11,613 nucleotides of DNA from DATEPR01 sp036503065. Lineage in GTDB: Bacteria; Actinomycetota; Actinomycetes; Mycobacteriales; Pseudonocardiaceae. Below the pieces are notes generated by a model that did no database searches, had not been told where the DNA came from, and saw only the letters and a program-made list of their open reading frames with translations. Positions 1 through 5,018 of this stretch are shown in pieces. The stretch lies in assembly GCA_036503065.1 (NCBI GenBank), contig DASXXM010000122.1, positions 1 to 11,613 on the forward strand, written 5' to 3'. A program made the position numbers and the translations under genes. Each line of letters starts with the position of its first letter. The first letter of the stretch is position 1.

Positions 1-1450
1 TGTGTTTGCGGCGCAGGCTCAGGGATCCGCGCAGTTCGCTGTCCACCAGTGTGCGCACGATCTGCAGGCCGAGCCGTTCGGTGCGTTCCAGCGAGAATCC
101 GCGCGGCAGGCCGACGCCGTCGTCGGAGATGGCCACGTCCAGCCATTTCGCGGATCGTTCCACTCGGACCACCACCTCGCCGCGCTCCGGCGAAGGGTAG
201 GCGTGCTCGAAGGCGTTCTGCAGCAACTCGGTGAGCACCAGCACCATCGGTGTGGCGCGTTCCGCCGAGACCACGCCGAAGGCGCCTTCGCGGCGGACGG
301 TGACCCGGCCGTCGGTGCCGGCCAGGTCGCCCATGATGGGGATCAGCCGGTCGACCAACTCGTCCAGGTTCAGGCGCTCGTCCACCGACAGCGACAGCGT
401 CTCGTGCACCATGGCGATCGACGTGATGCGGCGCACCGATTCGGTCAGTGCGTCGCGGGCCTCGTCGCTGCTGGTGCGCCGGGACTGTAGGCGTAGCAAC
501 GCGGCCACGGTCTGCAGGTTGTTCTTCACCCGGTGGTGGATCTCGCGGATCGTGGCGTCCTTGGACATCAGCGCGCGGTCCTTGCGCTTGACCTCGGTCA
601 CGTCTCGGACCAGTACCAGTGCGCCGGCGGCCTTTCCCTTGGGGCGCAACGGCAACGCGCGAAACAACACCGACGCGCCGTGTCTCGTCTCCGCTTCGAC
701 CCGGGTGCTGGACTGGCCGTCGAGCGCGGCCCGCATCCGTTGCGCGACCTCGGTGGCGTCGAACGGATCAGCGATCAGCGACCGGGTCAGCGGCGAGAGC
801 CGGGCACCGATGAGGTCGGCGGCGTGGCCCATCCGGTGATAGGCCGACAGCGCGTTCGGGCTGGCGAACACCACGGCCCCGGCCGGGTCCAGCCGGATGA
901 GGCCGTCGCCGACCCTCGGGCTGGTGTGCACGTCCGGCGACGGGTCGTTGCTGGGGAACGTGCCGTCGGCGATCATCTGGCACAGGTCGGCCGCGCCGGC
1001 CAGATAGGCGATCTCCAGCGAACTGGCCACCCTGGGCACGGCGAGGTTGGTGTCCCGGCTGAGCACCGCGATGGCCCCCTGGTCGAACAGGACCGGGATG
1101 ACCTCGCGCCGCACCGGCACGCCGAGATGCCACACCGGGTCCTCCTCGCGGCAGATCCGCGCCTCGCTCAGCGCCCTGGCCAGCTGCGGATGGTCGCGGC
1201 CGACGGACACGGTGCCGACCATGTCATCGGGGTGCGAGGTCAGGGTCGTGGTCGGGCGGCACTGCGCGATGCACAGGAAGTCGTCCGCCGCGTCGTCGGA
1301 CTCGTCGTGCGGCAGCGGCACCCAGAGCAGGAAGTCGGCGAAGGACAGGTCGGCCAGCAGTTGCCATTCGGCGACCACCCGCTGCAGGTGGTCCACTGCC
1401 ACGCCGGGCAACCCGGTGTGCTCGGCGAGTAGATCAGCGAGGGTGGACAC
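1..1450 (-). CDS. pdtaS: PdtaS-like cytosolic sensor histidine kinase, C-terminal end cut by the window edge
   Basis: Two-component sensor kinase; in mycobacteria PdtaS phosphorylates PdtaR, an ANTAR-domain RNA-binding antiterminator. About 483 residues are visible from a GTG start at 1450 (GAGGA 6-7 bases upstream), against roughly 500 for the mycobacterial protein, so only a short C-terminal tail is missing. Order: N-terminal GAF-like domain (about residues 1-145), PAS domain (about 165-290), HisKA_2 dimerisation box EIHHRVKNNLQTV with the probable phospho-acceptor His305 (bases 536-538), then HATPase_c with N-box ELLQNAFEHAYP, G-box SDDGVGLP and the final IVRTLVDSELRGS stretch. There are no membrane segments or signal peptide, so it is cytosolic. 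Cys60 and Cys64 (LCIAQC) sit where the mycobacterial protein has its redox/metal-linked Cys pair. It lies 29 bases behind the biotinyl-domain remnant and is probably cotranscribed with it. No pdtaR is in view. Confidence 0.93.
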   Translation of the reverse strand, partial: MSTLADLLAEHTGLPGVAVDHLQRVVAEWQLLADLSFADFLLWVPLPHDESDDAADDFLCIAQCRPTTTLTSHPDDMVGTVSVGRDHPQLARALSEARICREEDPVWHLGVPVRREVIPVLFDQGAIAVLSRDTNLAVPRVASSLEIAYLAGAADLCQMIADGTFPSNDPSPDVHTSPRVGDGLIRLDPAGAVVFASPNALSAYHRMGHAADLIGARLSPLTRSLIADPFDATEVAQRMRAALDGQSSTRVEAETRHGASVLFRALPLRPKGKAAGALVLVRDVTEVKRKDRALMSKDATIREIHHRVKNNLQTVAALLRLQSRRTSSDEARDALTESVRRITSIAMVHETLSLSVDERLNLDELVDRLIPIMGDLAGTDGRVTVRREGAFGVVSAERATPMVLVLTELLQNAFEHAYPSPERGEVVVRVERSAKWLDVAISDDGVGLPRGFSLERTERLGLQIVRTLVDSELRGSLSLRRKH

Positions 1451-1479
1451 GGCGAATCCTCGGCGCTGCGCGGGCGAAC

Positions 1480-1554
1480 TCACTCCACCACGGCGATCAG
1501 GTCGCCCTCCTGGACGACCTTGGTCCGCACGTTGGCCACGATCTGCTCCGCCAT
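1480..1554 (-). pseudogene. Internally deleted biotinyl/lipoyl attachment-domain gene (TB7.3-like remnant)
   Basis: A 24-codon frame with an intact ATG (1552-1554), an excellent AGGAGG ribosome binding site at 1564-1569 (9-base spacing) and a TGA stop. It begins MAEQIVANV and ends VQEGDLIAVVE. In the family of about 70 residues (M. tuberculosis Rv3221c, TB7.3) the first phrase is the N-terminal strand and the last the C-terminal strand; the middle, including the biotinylated lysine motif ESMKMEIP, is absent. The family has similar V-x-E/A-G-D phrases near both ends, so an in-frame loss of about 42 codons between them explains the gene. Its place just upstream of pdtaS matches the mycobacterial order. 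Without the lysine it cannot carry biotin or lipoate. It could be a decayed gene still translated, a microprotein, or an assembly collapse. Confidence 0.72.
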
Positions 1555-1721
1555 GTCGGCCGTCCTCCTAGCTGCGCCCGCGATCCCTATCGATCCAACC
1601 ACGTCTGTCGCCGCCCCGGCGGCACCGGGCGGGGGCCGTGTCACCACCACGTGCCGTGGACCCGTGCCGGCCGTGCCACACTGGAACGACCAGCTGATCG
1701 ACCGTCCGCGAGGAGACACCC

Positions 1722-1796
1722 ATGTCGAAGCGCGCCCGCAAGCGCCGCGACCGCAAGAAGACCGGCCCGAACCACGGCAAGCGCCCCAACGCCTGA
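1722..1796 (+). CDS. Ribosomal protein bL37 (24 aa)
   Basis: A tiny, very basic protein beginning MSKRARKRRDRK and ending PNHGKRPNA. It closely resembles bL37, the 24-residue large-subunit protein first seen in mycobacterial ribosome structures, in length, the K/R-rich N-terminal half and the NHGKRPN C-terminal signature. It should bind 23S rRNA in the 50S subunit. An AGGAG ribosome binding site lies at 1711-1715, 6 bases before the ATG. The gene is followed 16 bases later by a strong hairpin terminator, which suits a monocistronic, well-expressed ribosomal protein gene. It sits opposite in strand to its neighbours, diverging from the biotinyl-domain remnant and converging on rshA. No promoter stands out upstream; the CACACT near 1677-1682 is only a weak -10 candidate. 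Confidence 0.85.
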   Translation: MSKRARKRRDRKKTGPNHGKRPNA

Positions 1797-1812
1797 GCGC
1801 GGGCACGCGACA

Positions 1813-1843
1813 ACGGCCCCGGTGAGCGAATCACCGGGGCCGT
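1813..1843. terminator. Bidirectional hairpin terminator between bL37 and rshA
   Basis: A perfect 13-bp inverted repeat (ACGGCCCCGGTGA with its complement TCACCGGGGCCGT) separated by a 5-base loop GCGAA. It lies 16 bases past the bL37 stop and 16 bases past the rshA stop, the midpoint of a convergent pair, so it can serve both strands. There is no T-run on either side, as is common for GC-rich actinobacterial terminators. Confidence 0.85.
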
Positions 1844-1859
1844 ACTGACGGGTTGCGGG

Positions 1860-2180
1860 TCAGTCGCTCTCGCGGCTGACGTGGATTCGGGTCTCCTGGA
1901 TCTCCAGGACGTTGCCGTCCGGCTGCTGGACGACCACCTGCCGGATGGACGCGCGCAGCTTCTCCTTCAGCGCGTCCGGCGCGTGCTCGCCGCCGCACTT
2001 GCGGGCGAGCAGGGCCTTGAGGTGTTCCTCGATGCCGTACTGCTCAAGACACGGGCCGCACTCCTCGAGGTGCTGTTCCAGCTTGCGTCGGCGCTCGGCG
2101 GAGCACTCTCGGTCCAGCAGCAGCCAGACCTCGGCGATCACCTGCGAGCAGTCCGTTTCGTGTGGGTTCCCGCAGCTCAT
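1860..2180 (-). CDS. rshA: Mycothiol-system zinc anti-sigma factor (RshA/RsrA family)
   Basis: A cytosolic anti-sigma factor of 106 residues that holds SigH inactive in reducing conditions and lets go when its zinc-site cysteines form disulfides. The ZAS signature is His37-x3-Cys41-x2-Cys44 (HLEECGPC), with Cys3, Cys11 and Cys62 also present. These fall at the same residue numbers as in Streptomyces RsrA (Cys3, Cys11, His37, Cys41, Cys44, Cys62), where Cys11 and Cys44 form the trigger disulfide. The ATG overlaps the sigH stop as ATGA (2177-2180), so translation is probably coupled to keep sigma and anti-sigma balanced. Transcription should come from the SigH-type promoter upstream of sigH. 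The C-terminal tail after about residue 70 is polar and poorly conserved. Confidence 0.95.
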   Translation of the reverse strand: MSCGNPHETDCSQVIAEVWLLLDRECSAERRRKLEQHLEECGPCLEQYGIEEHLKALLARKCGGEHAPDALKEKLRASIRQVVVQQPDGNVLEIQETRIHVSRESD

Positions 2181-2839
2181 GACCCTGCCACCTCCGACAC
2201 GGAGTGTGTCGTCTTGTCCGTCGAGTCGCGCAGAAAGCCGCGCTCGCGCGCCACGTCCGTGAGCTGTTCCCGCAACGCTCGGCGACCGCGGTGCAGCCGG
2301 GACATCACGGTGCCGATGGGCGTACCCATGATGTCGGCGATCTCCTTGTAGGCGAAGCCCTCCACGTCAGCAAGGTAGACGGCGATGCGGAACTCCTCCG
2401 GCAACTGCTGCAACGCGGCTTTCACGTCGTCGTCCGGCAGCCGGTCCATCGCCTCGACCTCGGCCGACCGCAGCCCCGACGACGTGTGGCTCTCCGCCTG
2501 GGCGAGCTGCCAGTCGGTGATCTCCTCGGTCGGCGTCTGCAGCGGCTGACGCTGTCGTTTGCGGTAGCCGTTGATGTAGGTGTTCGTGAGGATCCGGTAC
2601 AGCCAGGCTTTCAGGTTGGTGCCGGCGGAGAACGACGCGAACGCGGAGTACGCCTTGAGATACGCCTCCTGGACCAGGTCCTGCGCGTCGGCCGGGTTGC
2701 GCGTCATCCGCAGCGCGGCCGAGTACAGCTGGTCGATCATGGGCATGGCGTCGCGTTCGAAGCGGGCGGCACGTTCCGCCGAGCTCTCCTGCTCCCCCTG
2801 GCCGCCTTCGGCGCTGGCAGTGGCTTCGCTACGTGGCAC
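2177..2839 (-). CDS. sigH: ECF RNA polymerase sigma factor SigH/SigR, short form
   Basis: Group 4 (ECF) sigma factor that directs RNA polymerase to thiol-oxidative and heat-stress promoters. From the GTG at 2839 it is 220 residues, close to mycobacterial SigH (216). Region 2 spans about residues 25-100, with the core-binding DAQDLVQEAYLKAY (region 2.2) and NLKAWLYRILTNTYINGYRK (2.3-2.4, -10 recognition). Region 4 includes LPEEFRIAVYLADVEGFAYKE and the helix-turn-helix IMGTPIGTVMSRLHRGRRAL (-35 recognition). The GTG at 2839 is preceded by the purine-rich AAGGGAG. The frame stays open upstream to a second GTG at 2989, which would add 50 residues (separate entry). It is followed by rshA with an ATGA overlap. 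A perfect SigR-type promoter upstream indicates positive autoregulation. Confidence 0.95.
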   Translation of the reverse strand: MPRSEATASAEGGQGEQESSAERAARFERDAMPMIDQLYSAALRMTRNPADAQDLVQEAYLKAYSAFASFSAGTNLKAWLYRILTNTYINGYRKRQRQPLQTPTEEITDWQLAQAESHTSSGLRSAEVEAMDRLPDDDVKAALQQLPEEFRIAVYLADVEGFAYKEIADIMGTPIGTVMSRLHRGRRALREQLTDVARERGFLRDSTDKTTHSVSEVAGS

Positions 2840-2989
2840 CGGGCTCCCTTCCCACCGGCCCATCCGGCCGGCGGCCACCGTCGCGGCCCCCACTTTCGGG
2901 GAGCCGATCGACGCAGCCAAGGATACTCGCCTGGGCACCGCCCGGCCGGGGGTGCGGCCGCTCAACGGACGTGTCTGCTCTGTTACCAC
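2840..2989 (-). other. Possible N-terminal extension giving a long SigH isoform
   Basis: Fifty codons in frame with sigH, from a GTG at 2989, without a stop. The putative SigH-dependent promoter ends at 2999, so its transcript should begin at about 2989-2992, at or just before this GTG: a leaderless arrangement. In Streptomyces coelicolor the SigR-dependent promoter gives a transcript for a 55-residue longer, Clp-degraded SigR' isoform, while a housekeeping promoter nearer the gene makes the stable form. The same layout is plausible here. On the minus strand TATCCT near 2920-2925 is a weak -10 candidate for the second promoter, with no good -35. The extension is rich in R, G, A and S and matches no domain I know; it may instead be untranslated leader. 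Confidence 0.5.
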
Positions 2990-2998
2990 GCCAGCACC

Positions 2999-3024
2999 AA
3001 CGCCACTCGAACGGCCGTCATTCC
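2999..3024 (-). promoter_or_regulatory. SigH/SigR-type autoregulatory promoter of sigH-rshA
   Basis: Read on the minus strand, GGAAT (3024-3020) is followed by exactly 18 bases and then GTT (3001-2999). This equals the SigR/SigH consensus GGAAT-N18-GTT. It points into sigH from the divergent gap with ybaK. The -35 is part of GGGGAAT, and the expected transcription start is about 2989-2992. Confidence 0.85.
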
Positions 3025-3033
3025 CCAGCCCGT

Positions 3034-3039
3034 TAACCT
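3034..3039 (+). promoter_or_regulatory. Candidate -10 element for leaderless ybaK
   Basis: TAACCT fits the actinobacterial -10 pattern TANNNT and ends 7 bases before the ybaK ATG at 3047, placing the transcription start at the A of ATG. No Shine-Dalgarno sequence precedes that ATG, which agrees with a leaderless mRNA. No convincing -35 is visible. The region upstream overlaps the sigH promoter on the other strand. Confidence 0.5.
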
Positions 3040-3046
3040 TCCGCTC

Positions 3047-3523
3047 ATGGCGGGACGAGCAACACCGGCGACCGCACTGCTGGCCAGCCGGCGTGTGTCA
3101 CACACCGTGCACACGTACGACCACTCACCACGCCACGCCTCCTACGGCATGGAGGCGAGCGAGACGTTGGGTGTGTCACCTGCCCGAGTGTTCAAGACCC
3201 TGGTGGCCGAGGTCGACGGTGCGCTGACGGTGGGTGTGGTGCCGGTGGTGGCGCAGCTGGACCTGAAAGCGCTGGCAGTGGCCGTGGGGGGCAAGCGGGC
3301 GAAGATGGCCGACGTGGCCGTTGCCGAACGGGCGACCGGGTACGTGGCCGGCGGGATCTCGCCGCTGGGGCAGCGCAAACGTTTGCCGGTGGTGTTGGAC
3401 GCCTCGGCTACCGAGTTTGACACGATCTTCTGTAGTGGTGGGCGGCGGGGACTGGAGATCGAGTTGGCACCTGCCGATCTGGTCCGGCTGGCCGGCGCGA
3501 CCGTTGCCGCTATCGCGGGTTGA
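3047..3523 (+). CDS. ybaK: YbaK/EbsC-family Cys-tRNA(Pro) deacylase
   Basis: A trans-editing enzyme of 158 residues that hydrolyses cysteine wrongly attached to tRNA(Pro) after release from prolyl-tRNA synthetase. The single YbaK/aminoacyl-tRNA editing domain spans about residues 20-155. Seen: the YGMEASETLGVSPARVFKTL segment with Lys50 at the position of the essential YbaK lysine, the central GGKRAKMADVAVAERATGY, the GGISPLGQRKRLPVVLD loop and the closing FCSGGRRGLEIELAP. The N-terminus MAGRATPATALL matches the usual family start. The frame continues far upstream, antisense to sigH, but family length and the -10 element favour the ATG at 3047. It diverges from sigH over 57 bases and ends 13 bases from the converging hydrolase gene. 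Confidence 0.93.
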   Translation: MAGRATPATALLASRRVSHTVHTYDHSPRHASYGMEASETLGVSPARVFKTLVAEVDGALTVGVVPVVAQLDLKALAVAVGGKRAKMADVAVAERATGYVAGGISPLGQRKRLPVVLDASATEFDTIFCSGGRRGLEIELAPADLVRLAGATVAAIAG

Positions 3524-3536
3524 TACGCCCGGCCAA

Positions 3537-4160
3537 CTAATCCGGCACCCGATCCATGGGCCGCAACACCCGCCCCAACCACTCCCCGACCGACCGCCCG
3601 ACAGCATCCAGACTCGACTTCAACGAGTGGTCCCCGGGCACCAGAGCCAGTTCCCGATGATGCGCGGGCGCGGGCCGCCCGAACGGATCACGTTCCCCCT
3701 GCACCACCAGGGTGGGCACCGAAACCCCGTCCAACTCCCCTTGGCGGGACCGCTCCGGCCGCCCGGGCGGGGCCACCGGAAACGCCAGGCACAACACAGC
3801 CACCGCCTGACCTTCAGCAGCGGTACGACAAGCCACCCGAGCCCCGGAAGACCGACCGCCGAACACCAGCGGCAGCCCGGCGAACCACCGCTCCCCCAGA
3901 TTCTCGGCAACCAACAACCAAGCGGCGTCAAGCTGATTCGCCGGTGCGGGCGACCGCCGCCCGGCCACCCGATAAGGCTGCTCGATCAACGCGACATGCA
4001 CCCCGGCCGCCGTGGCGGCCCTGGTGGCGGCAACAAGGTCCGGCGCGCCGACACCACCACCGGCCCCATGCCCCAACAACACGGCGGCACTACCTTCGGC
4101 GGCGCAGTGCAGTTCCGCGCGAGCGGGCCCGTACGGCGTCGAGATCTCGACCCTTGTCAT
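3537..4160 (-). CDS. Alpha/beta-hydrolase family protein (KANL3/Tex30-like)
   Basis: A 207-residue protein with a compact alpha/beta-hydrolase fold and no signal peptide, so cytosolic. Seen: oxyanion-hole region LLGHGAGGG (about residues 28-36), nucleophile elbow G-R-S104-S-G106 after strand LVFGG, acid in VVQGERDPFG (Asp158) and histidine in VPGDHSLK (His178). This complete Ser-Asp-His triad, with GHGAGG and the PGxDHS ending, resembles the KANL3/Tex30 and dienelactone-hydrolase-like group. The substrate is unknown. The ATG at 4160 overlaps the SRAP stop in an ATGA, so translation is likely coupled and both genes share a transcript. The frame runs open further upstream inside the SRAP gene in another phase, but that part is not coding. 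It ends 13 bases from the converging ybaK. Confidence 0.87.
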   Translation of the reverse strand: MTRVEISTPYGPARAELHCAAEGSAAVLLGHGAGGGVGAPDLVAATRAATAAGVHVALIEQPYRVAGRRSPAPANQLDAAWLLVAENLGERWFAGLPLVFGGRSSGARVACRTAAEGQAVAVLCLAFPVAPPGRPERSRQGELDGVSVPTLVVQGERDPFGRPAPAHHRELALVPGDHSLKSSLDAVGRSVGEWLGRVLRPMDRVPD

Positions 4161-4936
4161 CGGCGAGCCGCATCGTGGGTCAGGTCGAACAGGGCGGGCT
4201 CGTCCAGTTGCGTACTGGGTTCCACAAGCTCGATCAACGAGGGACCGCCGTTGCGAACGTTGTTGACCGCATCGGAAACCGGCCGCAGCTCCAGCGTGTC
4301 CAGCACGGCCTGATCCGGCTCGGCGAGTAATTCGGCCACGTCGGCCCGATCCGGATCCAACCAGGCCGCCCAGCGCTCCGGCCCGAGCAGCACCGGCATC
4401 CGGTCGTGAATCTCGGCCAGCGGGCCGACCGCGGCACGCGTCAACACCGCGCACGTGACCAGGAGCGACGCATCGGGATCGGCCGGATCGCGCCAGACGG
4501 ACCACAGTCCGGCCATCGCCAGGCTGGCACCATCGGAACGGGTCAGGTAGAACGGCTGCTTGGCGGCGCCGTCGCGACGCCACTCGAACCAACCGTCGGC
4601 AGGCAGCAGGCACCTGCGCCGAATCATCGCGTCGCGATAGGCCGGTTTGGTCCCGGCGGTCTCGGATCGGGCGTTGATCATCTTGTTGCCGATGGAGCGC
4701 TGCTTGGCCCAGTGCGGCACCAGGCCCCACTGCATCACCCGCAGGCTGCGGACCGTGTGGTCCGGGTCGGGCGTGCCGTCCGCGTCCCGGGGATGGCGGG
4801 TGACCACGGCGATCACCGGCTTGGTCGGCGCCACGTTGTAGTCGGGCTCGGGAGCGTCCTCGCCCGTCGCGTCCGCGGCGTCGAACTCGGCTGCCAGGCG
4901 CGCCGGATTTTTCGTGGACGCGTATCTACCGCACAC
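4157..4936 (-). CDS. SRAP domain protein (YedK/HMCES family), abasic-site DNA-protein crosslink former
   Basis: A 259-residue SOS-response-associated peptidase family protein. Members recognise abasic sites in single-stranded DNA and bind them covalently through Cys2, shielding them during replication. From the GTG at 4936 the protein begins M-C-G-R-Y, with the catalytic cysteine at position 2 once Met is removed. Other active-site residues are visible: the YNVAPT loop, Asn88 in INARSET, Glu118 in GWFEW and His177 in IHDRMPVLL. Domain body MQWGLVPHWAK and GLWSVWRD are typical. A GTG at 4945 would give MSGVCGRY and bury the cysteine, and it would lie on the ribosome binding site, so I reject it. 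The hydrolase gene follows with a 4-base overlap. No LexA-like operator is evident in the 82-base gap to aroA. Confidence 0.95.
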   Translation of the reverse strand: MCGRYASTKNPARLAAEFDAADATGEDAPEPDYNVAPTKPVIAVVTRHPRDADGTPDPDHTVRSLRVMQWGLVPHWAKQRSIGNKMINARSETAGTKPAYRDAMIRRRCLLPADGWFEWRRDGAAKQPFYLTRSDGASLAMAGLWSVWRDPADPDASLLVTCAVLTRAAVGPLAEIHDRMPVLLGPERWAAWLDPDRADVAELLAEPDQAVLDTLELRPVSDAVNNVRNGGPSLIELVEPSTQLDEPALFDLTHDAARR

Positions 4937-4944
4937 ACCGCTCA

Positions 4945-4950
4945 CCTCTT
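4945..4950 (-). promoter_or_regulatory. Ribosome binding site deciding the SRAP gene start
   Basis: AAGAGG on the minus strand, 8 bases before the GTG at 4936. The upstream in-frame GTG (4943-4945) shares a base with this site, so it cannot be served by it. The spacing selects the start that yields Met-Cys-Gly-Arg-Tyr. Confidence 0.75.
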
Positions 4951-5018
4951 CGCATCCATCGTGGCACGAGCGGCGGACAGGTGCGAGCGGTATGGCCGCC
5001 GTGCGGGATCATCAAGGT

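Noticed and set aside
533..1432. Long plus-strand frames (231-839 and 533-1432) opposite the histidine kinase
   Set aside because: The minus-strand frame shows all kinase motifs in order, so these are antisense shadows.
1555..1806. Upstream extension of the biotinyl remnant to a 108-residue protein
   Set aside because: The extension is antisense to bL37, low complexity and without similarity; AGGAGG at 1564-1569 fixes the start at 1554.
2204..3046. N-terminal extension of ybaK through the sigH gene
   Set aside because: It is antisense to conserved sigma factor sequence, and YbaK proteins begin about where the ATG at 3047 lies.
4161..4730. Upstream extension of the hydrolase frame
   Set aside because: It overlaps the SRAP coding region out of phase and shows no hydrolase features; the ATGA overlap marks the start at 4160.
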